Of a DNA stretch of 64,000 nucleotides, positions 12,301-23,752 are shown one piece after another (positions within the stretch are counted from its first letter, which is position 1; each line of letters opens with the position of its first letter). The stretch is from assembly GCA_013350335.1 (NCBI GenBank), contig CM023535.1, positions 31,218,991 to 31,282,990 of the forward strand, in the 5' to 3' direction. This stretch comes from Chimonanthus salicifolius (lineage: Eukaryota; Streptophyta; Magnoliopsida; Laurales; Calycanthaceae). Position numbers and translations under genes: made by a program. The notes under the pieces are model-generated. The model was not told where the DNA came from. It did no database searches and saw nothing but the letters and a program-made list of their open reading frames with translations.

Positions 12301-13010
12301 ACACCAACAAAGCTCATCTCCATTTTTTTACTTTACATTAATGACACCCACCAACCTTAAGATATTTTCTTAGATATTTAAAATGCTTTATGGTGGTGGT
12401 TATCTAAACCACCACCAAGCCAACGTGTTTCACTTGAGTTTGAGATGAGGTGAGTCTTCACCTCATGGCCCACTTTGACCACTCTTAACTACCATTTTAA
12501 ATAATTTAATTATTTAATTAATTAGATAACTACCTTAGGTTAATCCATTGGTACTTAGCCTAAGTCCATTACTCCACCCATGGTTGACCAAATCAACCAT
12601 GGTGGCCGGCCCCACCAAACCTTGGCCCACACGCCACCTCACTTGATGAGGTGGAGGTGGGTCCCACTTGGCCACATCACCATTGTTTAATTCCAATTAA
12701 CTTAGGTGATTTAAAATCATTGAATTCACTCTAAGTGGATTACCATTGGGCCTACGGCCCAATTACATTTCCATCTAGCCCATTTACCTTAGAGCATAAC
12801 CATCTTGACCCATTGGGTCCCAAATGGGTATTTGACCCAATTTGACCATTCTTGACCCATTTAAATAAATTTAATCCAAACCGTAGTCTATTGGGCCACA
12901 CTTGGGCCTTTATCCAAATTTTGGCCATTTACCATTTACTCCACCAATTTTCATCATTAAAATAAACAATATTCACATATTCCTTGATTTACAAATTCCG
13001 AGCCCTTACA
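9320..13010 (-). mobile_element. S1: solo LTR, inverted, nested in the 3' LTR of E1
   Basis: Starts TGTAACGCCC and ends CCCTTACA, the two LTR ends in reverse. It is flanked by the direct repeat AAACC (9315-9319 and 13011-13015). The E1 5' LTR shows the empty site around 1508-1515. Its length is 3,691 bp, with no internal region, so it was formed by LTR-LTR recombination. It has only two clear GGGTTCGGCC palindromes (about 11287-11316 and 11680-11709). A donor-like GTGAGT lies on the minus strand near 11965. Confidence 0.95.
10041..10283. repeat. Hairpin repeats of S1
   Basis: Four degenerate units of the CTTGATGG...CATCAAG hairpin (10041-10211) with irregular spacing are followed by one unit of the other hairpin type with CGGAGTATGGACTCCG (about 10250-10280). 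The array lies at the position that holds the 48-bp array in E1. Confidence 0.75.
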
Positions 13011-13015
13011 AAACC

Positions 13016-14522
13016 CAATTAGTAGGGTTCGGCCATGGTGTATGGCCGAACCCCACTAAGGCTTGGATAATGGATTTGGACATGATTAAAACATGAGTCT
13101 AATTGATAATGTATAATAAGGTACCGGACATCGCAAGCGGTGTGTGATCGGCGACCGGGTTTGTGGACGGAGAAACGCAAAGGAACGTTAGTCGGTATTC
13201 GGTAGGATTCCTACCTTTTTGTAAGCCATGGATTATGTGTTATGTATGGGTTTTTCCTTGATTTATTTTAGTAAGCATATGATTGTTTTAAGATGGGTTT
13301 TAAGGCTATGATGTGTATATTGATGCTTTGCTTGATCTATTTGTGGTAATCAAATTATATGTTTTATTGATGGGATTTTAAATGCCATGGTTTGTGCTAT
13401 CCTATATATTACATGGCATGTGGCATCTACATCTCATGCATGACATGGAGGGATATGGCATGGGAAGGATGAAAATAAAGAAACCGGAGTCCATGCTCCG
13501 TCGGGGCGACTGAGAAGCAAAAATGGGGACACCTTGACGAGGCTTTGCTGTCAAGGGGGATGATTTGTGATTGTTTATATCTTGACGAGGTTTTGCCGTC
13601 AAGGGGGATGATTTGTGATTGTTTATATCTTGACGAGGTTTTGCCGTCAAGGGGGATGATTTGTGATTGTTTATATCTTGACGAGGTTTTGCCGTCAAGG
13701 GGGATGAGGTGTGATTGTTTATACCTTGACAAGGTTTTACCGTCAAGGGGGATGATGTGTGACTGTTTATATCTTGACGAGGTTTTGTCGTCAAGGGGGA
13801 TGATTTGTGATTGTTTATATCTTGACGAGGTTTTTCCGTCAAGGGGGATATGGCAGTATGATGGTATGGATGATGGGTGGGACTCATGACATAGGACACC
13901 CATGGCATGACATTCATTTTATGGCTTCCATTATATTATACCTATGTGCTTGTTATCACTAATCCATGTGTTAGCCCTACTCGGAGTCCTACTGGGCGCG
14001 TTGTCTAACACTCTACTTCTACCCTAGCTGATGACACAGGAGATGGCGGAAACGAAGGACGAGACGGGAGCCAAGCGTAGGAGCATGGGAAAGCGAGCTA
14101 CTTAGTTTACTAAGATTTATTTTGGAAATGTAATTTGTGTAATGTAGCTCATCGGACTGTAATAATGTAGATTTCTTATTATGGTTTAGTCTTTACTTTG
14201 GACATTATCATTTTCAGATATAATTATGATTTTGAAGTATTTTAGTAATTAAATGAATGTCACTTCCCTGCTATCTAAAATTTGTAGGATAGTATCTATT
14301 ATAATTCGGCACTTAGTTTAATATTCAGCAAGCTTACTTCTACGTGTGAACCGTTCTTCGTGGACTTAGTTCCACGCACATGTAGGGTTGGCCAGTTAAG
14401 GGTCGGGCTTTAGAAGCTCGGACTTAACTCGCGTCGTGACGTCCGCGCCCTTTGTCACTCTTCATTACACCAAAAAAAAAAAAAATAGACTCTGATTTTG
14501 GTGAAAAGGGGCGGGTGTTACA
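13016..14522 (+). repeat. 3' LTR of E1, second part
   Basis: Resumes after the AAACC duplication of S1 and matches 1513-3015 of the 5' LTR. It ends GGGCGGGTGTTACA at 14522. It contains one palindrome (13025-13053), the 48-bp array and the terminal hairpin (14394-14429). Confidence 0.92.
13531..13850. repeat. 48-bp hairpin tandem repeat, about 7 units
   Basis: The downstream counterpart of the array at 2031-2345, with the same unit number and the same variant order (for example the GATGAGGTGTG unit in the middle). The array was therefore already in place when E1 inserted and has not expanded since. Confidence 0.9.
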
Positions 14523-16583
14523 GGGTTTGGCCACCTTGGATGACCGAACCCCATGAAATGATGTTGGTATTTGGATGGTTTTTGAAAGGTAAAAACCATG
14601 CAATATTATGCTGGTTTTTACATGTTTTTAATGAGGCTAAGTGTTTGATAAAAAGTTCAAATTGTGGGCCATAGGGTCCGGCCACTTGTGAGGGCTGAAC
14701 CCCATGAAAGTGTTTGATAATTGTTATGGTTTTGGAGAGATAAAACCATACCAATGGTGGAGAATTTTTATGTGATTTAAATGGAGATATGGTTACTGTT
14801 TTGGGTTAGCCATTGGATGGCTGAACCATGTAGTTATCATGGTTAAAGAGTAGAGACTAAGTTAAGAACATATGATGGAATTATTGAACCAAGGGAACCA
14901 TTGGGTTCGGCCATGTGTATGGCCGAACCCCATGGACCATTTTATATGGATGTGAAGTTTATTGGTTATGGAATTTAGTGAACTTAGTGTAAGTAAATAA
15001 CTAATCATGGTAGATGATGGAAAGTGGGATAAAAACCCATAGGATGTGGTTCGGCCATGTAGTATGGCCTAACCCCATCAATGATTATTTGATGGATTTA
15101 TCCTAAGTTATAATGTGAATGGAGATGGTGAGTGAAGGACCAAATCAAATGGTGAGGTTCGGCCAAGTTGTATGGCCAAACCCCACTAAGGTGGATTGGT
15201 TATATAACTTTGATTATTAAGGAAAATTAAACAAGGCTTAGCCTAGTGGCATTATGGTAAATATGTATGAAAAGAGCAAAGGACTTAAAAGAGAGGCTCA
15301 AACCAAAATTGTGAGGTTCGGCCATGTAGTATGGCCGAACCCCACCAAGTTATGGTTAGTAGATTAAGGTTTGTAAATAAAGTTATTTGGATGGTGTTGA
15401 TCCAAAACAAATAAAGGACAAGTTCAAAGTGGGTGAAGTTCGGCCATGGGTATGGCCGAACCCCACAAGATGGTATATGAGACCTAAACTTGATTAGAAA
15501 TCAAGAAGATTAAGTATTGACTTGCTGTTACATAACAAGGTAACGGAACGTGAACGGCGGGCGAATCGTGATCAGGTGAAAAAGAGCGGACACCGAAGTT
15601 AACCTTCAGTAGGTTTCCTACCTACTTGTAGCCACAATTATGATTGGTTTTATGATGGTTTTGATGAAATATGTTGTTATTATTTTTATGTTTCAAATTG
15701 GTTTTGGAATAATGTGATATGTATTTACAAATGACATACATGTACATTGACATCTCATGCATGACATGGGATGATGGGTATGAAACAACTTAATGATAAG
15801 AATCCTATCCAGAGGAAATGTGGACTACTCTGGATTACCTTGACATAAGCACCCTATCCAGAGGAAATGTGGATTACTCTGGCTTACTTATCCAGAGGAA
15901 ATGAGGACTACCCCGGATTATTTTGATGTAAGAGTTTCTTGAGATAATAGCTATGTAGACTTGTGATGGGTGGGACTCATTACATGTGCACATACATAGC
16001 ATTTGTTTTCAGATGTTTTATTGATTATCATGTACTATGAAATATGCATGTTATATACTAACCATGTGGTAGCCCTGATCGGAAACCTACTGGGCCCGTT
16101 GATCTAATGCCCTAATTCTATCCTTAGAGGATAATGCATGAAAAAGGAAGGGGAAAGAGAAGGTCGATGACCAGGAGGGGAGCCAAGCTTAAGAGCTTGA
16201 ATGATATATGGGATTTCTTTATTACTGTCTTTTGAGTTACATTTTATGGACATGTAATAGCTAGTAAACTTTGTTATGGTTTGTTTACAGTTTTGACAAT
16301 GGATGTTTGGATTAAGTTATTTTAATAATTGAGACTTGTACTTGTTATCTATTCAGTTTAATTCCGCAGTTAGTCTAGTTTATTCCACATAACATGTTTA
16401 GTTCCATGTGTGGATTGTTATCATGGGTTTAGTCCATGCACACATGGGTGGCCAGTTAAGGGTCGGACTTGGGAAGTCTGAACTTAACTCGCGTCGTGAC
16501 GTCTCTCCGCCCTTGTCCGGTTTTAATTTATAAAAAAAAAAATTAGACTTTGATCTTCGGAGCGGAAAGGACGGGGCGTTACA
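14523..16583 (+). repeat. LTR of family F (left part missing)
   Basis: A second LTR family, related to E1's in its last 500 bp. It ends GGGGCGTTACA at 16583. The left end is cut off by E1. Palindromes of the GGGTTCGGCC type lie at 14903-14930 and near 15050, 15155, 15315 and 15438. The terminal hairpin is at 16454-16489. It is followed directly by gag codons, not by a primer-binding site. Confidence 0.85.
15806..15916. repeat. Third hairpin repeat type in F LTR, three units
   Basis: Three imperfect units of TATCCAGAGGAAATGTGG followed by an ACTCTGG arm. CCAGAG pairs with CTCTGG. It lies at the place in the LTR where E1 carries CTTGACG hairpins, but the sequence is unrelated. Confidence 0.75.
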
Positions 16584-17699
16584 GAAAAGGAGGTAGAAAA
16601 ATCTCAACATGAAGAGGAGGAACGACAATCACGACATGAAGAGGAAGGACAACCATTCCACCAAGAGGAGGAGGAACAAAGAAGCATGAATATACCGGTG
16701 GTGCCTCCTGAACTACAAAGCTTGGTTAAAGCAGTGGTCACTTCGGTGTTTCAACAACACTTGAACGAGAATGGAACCACCAACGAGACCATCGACAGGA
16801 GCATGGTCAGGGGCTTCCAACAACAGTGCCCTCCTTATTTCAAAGAGAAAGAAGGGGCTGTCGGAGCAGAAAATTGGCTGAAAAAGATCACTCAGATCTT
16901 GACCCTACTCAAGATTTCGAGCCATGCTGATAAGATTTTACTGGCCACGTCACAACTGATCGATGATGCTGGTAAATGGTGGGAGGTGGTAGAGAAGCAG
17001 CGAGTACTCCTTCCGGAAGGAGAGAGGACTGCAATGACTTGGGAACAATTCTCAGCTACCTTCCTGGATCATTATTTCCCTGAGGAGGAGAAGGAGCGCC
17101 AGAATCAAGCTTTTCTATCTTTGGTACAAAGTACCATGACGGTGGCAGAGTACCACCAGGAGTTTCTTAGTTTGTCTTCCTATGCATTTTATATGGTGGA
17201 TACAGAGTATCGAAGGCCACGCAAGTTTGAGCGGGGTCTAAGGCCAAGCATTAGAGCCAAGGTAACCATATTTAAGGCAGCTACATTGGTAAAGGTGGTC
17301 AGCAGGGCCACTATAACAGAGCAAGAGATGGCTGAGTTAGTGCGTTTTGACAATCGTTGAGCTCAGAGTGGGAGGGATACATTTCAGCCCAACAAGAGGT
17401 TTCGACCGAACTTTAGCAGACCCTCACTATCCACTGGGTTAACAGGGGGCTTTCGTCCCAACCAACCCTCCCCATCTACATCAGTCACTCAAGCTCCCAG
17501 AGGGGTGAACAACTGCTTCCATTGTAATCAGTGGGGCCATTTTAAGAGGGAATGCCCACAACTCAGTAAACCCTCTTATTCCAGAGGTTCATCTCACCCA
17601 CCAGCTAGGCCAGCTAATTCACGAGGAGGCAGGACATTTAACCAGGCGGGACGGGCGCCTACAGGATCTGGACGGTTATTTACCTTAGCTCCTCCTGCA
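16584..17699 (+). pseudogene. F gag, N-terminus missing, one nonsense codon
   Basis: The frame is open from the first base after the LTR end (EKEVEKSQHEEEE...), so the first ~14 codons, leader and primer site are absent. A Glu/Gln-rich stretch is followed by the capsid core (GAENWLKK to about RFDNR, 16850-17357) and the CCHC knuckle [14 protein letters not shown] (17508-17549). A TGA at 17358-17360 replaces an expected CGA in the Asn-Arg-Arg-Gly-Gln context. The frame reopens in phase. Capsid forms the particle; the knuckle binds RNA. The function is lost. Confidence 0.88.
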
Positions 17700-18779
17700 G
17701 CAGAGGATCACTCTGTGATTCAAGGTATGGCGGTAGTCAGTAGTTCCTACGCCTTTGCTTTATTTGATTTTGGAGCATCCCACTCTTTCATATATGCTAC
17801 ATTCATATCTGCAACTGGAACTTTAATACAAAAACTGTCCACATCACTCACTATTGTATCCCCCGTCGGAGACACATCATTGGGCCTTATATGCACAGCA
17901 GTGAATACTGAACTCGCTGGACTCAGATTTGAGTTCAACTATTTGGTACTCGATATGACAGAGTACAATATTATCTTCGGCATGGACTGGTTGGCTAGTT
18001 TTCAGGCCAACATTGATTGCTATTGCCGTAGGGTGACATTTTGGTCACCCGAGGGAAAACAACATGTCTATCGTACGGACAAACAAAGCAGACTGCATGA
18101 AGGGTTGAATCATCTCGTATTGAACAGTATCCAAATCAATAAGGAACCGGTCGCTGAACTTCCGGACATAGTAAAAGACTATGCGAACGTATTTCCAAAA
18201 GAACTCCGTAGTTTGCCTCCCATGAGGGAGATTAATTTTGAAATCAAGTTGTATCCTGGCACTTCACCTATGTCATTACCACACTACCGCATGGCACCAG
18301 CAGAGATGTCCAAGCTAAAGAAGCAGATTGATGAACTGCTTAGACTGGGTTGCATCCGGAATAGTACGTCAGTTTGGGGAGCTCCGATTTTGTTTGTGAA
18401 GAAGAAAGATGGTTCACTCTGTGTGTGTGTGGACTACCGAAAACTGAACCAGCTGACGGTCAGAAACAAGTGCCCTCTACCAAGGATCAATGATCTATTT
18501 GATCAACTTAGATGTTCCAGTCATTTCTCTAAGATTGACCAGATGCCCGGATACCACCAAATCCGGGTTAGGGAGGAGGACATAGAAAAGACAACGTTCA
18601 GAACGCGCTATGGACTATATGAGTTTGTAGTCATGCCGTTTGGACTCACAAATGCACCGGCTGTGTTCATGGATGTAATGAACAGGATCTTCCGTCCTTA
18701 CTTGGACCAATTTGTCATTGTATTTATTGATGACATTTTATTTATTCCAAAACTCATGAAGAACATGCTGAGCACCTGA
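17700..18779 (+). pseudogene. F protease and reverse transcriptase, first part
   Basis: Continues the gag frame. The protease active site reads Asp-Phe-Gly at 17766-17774 instead of Asp-Ser-Gly, which should abolish proteolysis. Reverse transcriptase begins around 18240. It has the [15 protein letters not shown] and [10 protein letters not shown] blocks and the catalytic FIDD at 18723-18734. About 20 bases later the frame shifts relative to T and E4 and stops at 18777-18779. Confidence 0.88.
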
Positions 18780-19500
18780 GGATAGTTCTGGACACTTTGA
18801 GAAAGAACAAGTTATATGCCAAAGCCAGCAAATGTGAATTCTGGCTACCCAAGGTTAATTTTCTGGAGCATGTTATATCAGAAGAAGGTATAGCCATGGA
18901 TCCGGCTAAAGTGGCGGCAGTGGGAGAATGGAAAGCGCCAAAGAATGTAACCGAGATCCATAGCTTCTTGAGATTGGCTGTTATCACAGAAAGTTTATTA
19001 TGGACTTCTCCAAGATTGCATCTCCACTAACCCGACTCACTCATAAAGGAGTTAAATTTGAATGATCAGACGTGTGCAACCGGAGATTTGAAGAGCTGAA
19101 GAAGAGACTTACAACTGCACCTATCTTAATTTTGCCGGAAAGAGGCAAGGGTTATGAAGTACAATGCGATGCTTTAGGAGAAGGACTTGGATGTGTTCTC
19201 AGTCAAACTCGTCGTGTGGTGGCTTATGGTTCAAGACAATTTGAAAATACATGAACGCCTCTATCCTACACATAATCTTGAACTAGTCACAGTGGTCTTC
19301 GCTCTCAAAAGCTGGAGACATTATCTTTATGGTGAGCAATTTAAAGTGTTTTCAGATCATAAGAGCTAGAAGTACTTGTTTGATCAGAAAGAGCTCAACC
19401 TGAGGCAGCGCAGATGGATGGAATATCTGCAGGATTATGAGTTCGCACTTCGTTATCACCCTGGCAAGGCGAACAAGGTGGCAGATGCCCTCAGCCGCAT
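18780..19500 (+). pseudogene. F reverse transcriptase end and RNase H, decayed
   Basis: The homologue of the RT thumb and RNase H is split over several frames. 18797-18987 covers [16 protein letters not shown] onward, and 19072-19254 covers the RNase H start with [14 protein letters not shown]. Further pieces follow with [18 protein letters not shown] and KVADALSR (about 19480). Stops include TGA near 19063 and TAG near 19368. No functional enzyme could be made. Confidence 0.82.
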
Positions 19501-21045
19501 ATCACATGCATCAGTGGCATGTTTGATCATGACAAAATGGGAGATGCTGAATACCATACGAGAGTTCAATTTATATATCAATAACCATGGGAGTATGTAC
19601 AATTTGATCACATGGTCCAACATGGTTACCAAGATTGAACAAGAACAGCGAATAGACCCGGAAGTGGAGGAGATATAGGCCAAGATGTCTACTGGCGAAG
19701 TCATACTTGAATAAGAGTTACGACCAGGACAGGGTCTTGTATTCCGAGGAAAGATATATGTGTCTAAGCGCTGCAGAAAAGAGTTACTGATTAAGGCACA
19801 TCAAACCAAACTCTCTATTCATCTGGGCATCACTAAGATGTATCACGACCTGAAGAGACGTTACTGACGGCAGGGACTCAAGAAGGATGTTGCAGAATTT
19901 GTGGCTCATTGCTTAACGTGTCAGCAGGTTAAGACGGAATATTAGAAGCCACAAGGGTTACTCAAACCCTTACCAGTGCCGGAATGGAAATGAGAGCACA
20001 TCTCCATGGATTTTGTGACAGGGTTGCCAAGGTCTTCAAAGGGCAATGATGCGATATGGGTCGTGGTAGACCGACTGACCAAGTCTGCACATTTTCTTCC
20101 CATTAAGATGGCAGACTCATCTGAGACTTTGGGTCTGCGGTATATCAGGGATATCATCAGATTGCATGGCATTCCTCGGACTATTGTATCTGATAGAGAT
20201 GGTCGATTCACATGCAGAGTATGGAAGAGCATGCAGTCGGCCATGGGAACAGATCTACTAACTAGTACAGCATTCCATCCACAGACTGATGGGCAGTCTG
20301 AGAGGACAATACAAACATTGGAGGATATACTGAGAGCATGTATGCTAGATTTCAAGGGTGGATGGGAGGATCACTTGCCGTTGGTAGAATTCTCATGCAA
20401 CAACAGTTACCAGGCAAGCCTTCAGATGGCTCCATTTGAGGCATTATATGGTAGACCATGTAGATCACCCGTGTGCTGGACAGAGGCCGGTGAGCCTGTA
20501 CTGATTGGACCTGAGTTGGTTGCAGAGACTACAACTCAGATACAGTTGATACGGCAGCATCTATTGACTGCACAAGTTGTCAGAAGAGCTATGCTGACAA
20601 GAGGAGGAGGTTCCTTGAATTTGAAGTGGGGGACATGGTGTTCTTGAAAGTCTCGCCATGAAAGGGACACATGAGATTTGGAAAGAAGGGGAAACTGTCA
20701 CCTAGATATGTGGGACCGTTTTCAATCATAACAAGGATGGGGGACGTGGCTTATCAATTGGCATTCCCTTCACAGTTGGCATCTTTACACGATGTGTTCC
20801 ATATATCGATGTTGAGGAAGTACAATCCTGATCCCTCTCATGTACTGAATATGCAAGACATAGATATCAAAAGCGACGTGACATACGTCGAAAAGCCTGT
20901 CCGAGTGGTGGACACAGAACAAAGGGTATTACGGAACCGAGCGATCAAGTTTGTCAAGGTGGTATGGGATCGACATGGCATTGAGGAAGCCACTTGGGAA
21001 CTTGAGTCGGAAATGAGAACAGCTCATCTTGAGCTATTTATGTAA
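19501..21045 (+). pseudogene. F integrase and chromodomain, decayed
   Basis: The HHCC region (about 19770-19930) is broken by several stops, for example TGA near 19866 and TAG near 19944 where other copies have tryptophan or glutamine. The core is open from 20006 ([22 protein letters not shown]) to 20647, then shifts frame. The C-terminal part from 20671 carries the LHDVFHISMLRKYNPDPSH block and a chromodomain-like tail (about 20899-21045). The domain order matches E1 and E4. Confidence 0.85.
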
Positions 21046-21105
21046 ATGTTTGAAACCCTACTTCACTTGATTTTTGGGATCAAAATTTTAAAAAGACGGT
21101 TGTAT

Positions 21106-22131
21106 TGTAACACTTCGGAATTCCATGATTATCAATGTTGACGGAATTTGTCATTTTAATTGTGTATTAACAGATATGAACGTTAGATGGGTAAGGTGTT
21201 GGGTCAATGGCCCAATTAGGACCCAAAGGTTATGGTTTAGGGTTCAATGTAAAGTAAATGGGTAAGGTACATTTAATTGGGTCAAAGTTGCTATTTGGGT
21301 CAAAATGCTCAATTGGTACCCAATGGGTCATGGTTAACTTGGTTGACTACCAAGTGAGTCCAAGCCTAATTAAATGGGGCTAAATTAAAATGGTAATGCA
21401 ATATATCTATAAATAAGGGATATGGATTAATTGTCATGCGCATAAAGAGACTTGGAATGGAGGTATTGATGGAAAGATTTTAGGATTGTCCTAAGATGAC
21501 ACACACGCATGGATGCGTTGGGATTAGGCAATGACATTTGATTGCCTAATCCTGTCTTCAAGTTAAAAATAGATTGCCTTGGCCGTGTATAGGAGATATG
21601 CATATCCATGAGGATGCGCATAAGATCTCTAAAAAGGGTCCTTTCCTTGGTTAAGAGTGAAACTAGAGGATTGCTAAACAAAGAAGTTGTCTAAGATTAA
21701 AAATAGAGATTGCTTTGCCGTGTGTGGGATAGGCGCAATCCATGTTGATGCTCCAAAAGGGAGTCCCTTCCTTGTTGAGAGCGACACTAAGGCAATTGCT
21801 AAAGTACAAGGGGCGCATGGCACCTTCTAAGATAGGACCGAGTGGAGATTAATAAAGGAGAGGCAAGAGGGGCGCATGGCATACACCATCAAGAAGGTCT
21901 TGACGCTGGGTGTTCTGGCAAGAAGTATTCTCGGCAGTGTGTAAGGAAGAGAAGGATCGAAAGAACAAATCTGAGCGAAGGAAAATCGGAGGAGTCGCGG
22001 AACCGGTATGTAATTTTAAGAATTTTGTTTAAAGAAAGGAGCCATAGGGTTCGGCCATGGTCGAACCCCATGGAAGAAAATTGAGGGATGAATGTTGAGG
22101 TTTAAATGAAAAGGATGAACCATAGGGTTCG
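21106..22131 (+). repeat. F 3' LTR, first ~1 kb
   Basis: Begins TGTAACACTTCGG after the decayed end of pol. A TATAAATA candidate promoter lies at 21408-21415. A direct repeat involving GATTGCCTTGGCCGTGT and GATTGCTTTGCCGTGTG lies at about 21570 and 21711. A GTATGT donor-like site at 22006 follows GGAGGAGTCGCGGA. The LTR is cut at 22131 inside a GGGTTCG palindrome arm by LTR R. Open stretches here show no known domain. Confidence 0.8.
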
Positions 22132-23752
22132 TGTAACGCCCCACCCTTTTCACTCTAAAATCAGAGTCTATTTTTTTTTTTTATAATAATAAACAAGTGA
22201 TCGGAGCGGAGTGTCAAGACGTGAAGTTCGGACTTCTAATGTCCGACACTTAACTGGCCAAACCCATATGTGCATGGACTAAGTCCATGAGAAACATTTC
22301 ACATATGGTACCAATTTAAACTTGCGGAATAAACCTAATCTAACTGAGGGTTATAATAGAACCTAAGACTACTCCATTTTAGATAGCAAATTAGATAGCA
22401 AAGTACAAGTCTTAATCCAATGTTACCTTAAACTAAACATTCATTCTAACATAGCAAACCATAGCAAATATTTAACTAAGTTATTACTTGCCGACATTCT
22501 AAAATAAAATGTCCATAAATAAGTCCAATCAAAAGCCCAAGCTCCTATGCTTGGTTTCCTTCGCGCTCCTCGACTTTCCCCTTTCCTGTGTCATCCACTA
22601 AGGATAGAAATAGGGCATTAGATCAACGCGCCCAATAGGTCTTCCGATTAGGGCTACCACAAGGTTAGTATAAAAACATGCGTATATCATAACAATACAT
22701 GATCATCAAAACTTTACAAAAACAATGCTATGTATGTATACAAATGTAATGAGTCCCACCATCACAAATATACATAGCCATCATCAAAGTTCCCCACAGT
22801 GGTCTTTCGGACGCCCCGACGGAGTGTGGCTTCCGGTTTCCTCTTGATGGGATTCTCATCATCAAGGTATCCCACAGTGGTCTTTAGGACGCCCCAACGG
22901 AGTGTGGCCTTCGGTTACATAACCATCACCCCATGCCATGCATGAGATGTCCATGATTACATGCCATTTGTAAATAAACCATAACATTCAAATCTACTTT
23001 GAAACATATTAGTTAAACCCATATTTCATAAAAACCAGCAAGTATATATTGTGGTTACAAAAAGGTAGGAAACCTACACAATGTTCACTTAGATTGACCA
23101 CTCTTTTAAACCGTCACCCGTTCATGACTTGTACACCGTTTAAGAAGTCCCGTTACCTTGTTTATAGAATAGCAAGTCAAATATATGTCCATTTAATTTC
23201 CAACTAAGTCTAAGTCCCAAAAACCACTTTGTGGGGTTCAGCCATACTACATGGCCGAACCTCACTCACTTAAATTTTGATCTCCTTTTTTATTTAATCC
23301 AAAACCATCCAAATAACTTAATCTTCCAAATGTACCTTGGTAGGGTTCGGCCATACAACATGGCCGAACCTTACCACTTTGGTTTTGGCCCATCTTTCAA
23401 ATCCTTTGGTCATTTCATTCCATATTTACAAATGTGCCATTAAACTAACCCTTGTCTAATTTTGTTTAATAACCAATATTCATAACCAATCCACCTTAGT
23501 GGGGTTCGGCCATACAACATGGCCAAACCTCACCATCTTAATTTGGTCCTTTAAATCATTCATACATACATCTCCATTTGATTTTGCCCAATTACATTAT
23601 AAGTTAACCACTAAGTCCATCAAATGACCATTAGTGGGGTTCGACCATACTACATGGCCGAACCTCACCCTATGGATTTTTATCCCATGTTCCATCATCT
23701 ATCATGGTTGATCACTTTAATACTAAATCGATAATTAAGCATATGTGATTCT
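22132..23752 (-). mobile_element. R: inverted family-F-like LTR, right end displaced
   Basis: Starts TGTAACGCCCCACCC, the reverse of an LTR end, directly after GTTCG (predicted duplication). Its reverse complement aligns with 14523-16583, for example the block around 22590-22680 with 16030-16140. It is broken at 23753 by T, so the rest lies beyond the window and it is not known whether R is solo or part of a full element. Palindromes lie at about 23236-23263, 23343-23370, 23498-23527 and 23637-23665. Confidence 0.8.
22797..22914. repeat. Mixed hairpin repeats in R
   Basis: Two units with GGACGCCCCGACGGAGTGTG flank one CTTGATG...CATCAAG hairpin. Family F's plus-strand LTR carries CCAGAG hairpins at this place, so the repeat type differs even within one LTR family. 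Confidence 0.65.

Larger units (their letters stand above)
1..14522 (+). mobile_element. E1: Ty3/gypsy chromovirus (Tekay/Del-like) with long LTRs, 5' end off-window
   Basis: The order is LTR, primer-binding site, gag, integrase plus chromodomain, polypurine tract, LTR. Base 1 aligns with about base 7812 of the downstream LTR, so about 1,155 bp of the 5' LTR lie outside the window. The 3' LTR, minus the nested solo LTR and its target duplication, is about 4,170 bp, and the same length follows from 1,155 plus the visible 3,015 bp. The internal part is only about 3.6 kb and lacks most of gag, protease, reverse transcriptase and RNase H, so the copy is non-autonomous. E1 sits inside the 5' LTR of element F. 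The five bases after its right end are GGGTT, the predicted target duplication. Confidence 0.9.

Noticed and set aside
13531..13850. CRISPR-like look of evenly spaced palindromic repeats
   Set aside because: The spacers are repeats too, not unique sequence; there are no cas genes, and the array lies in a plant LTR.
21842..22084. Small open frame in the F LTR
   Set aside because: No domain, ends across the LTR palindrome, and has a similar-sized frame on the other strand.
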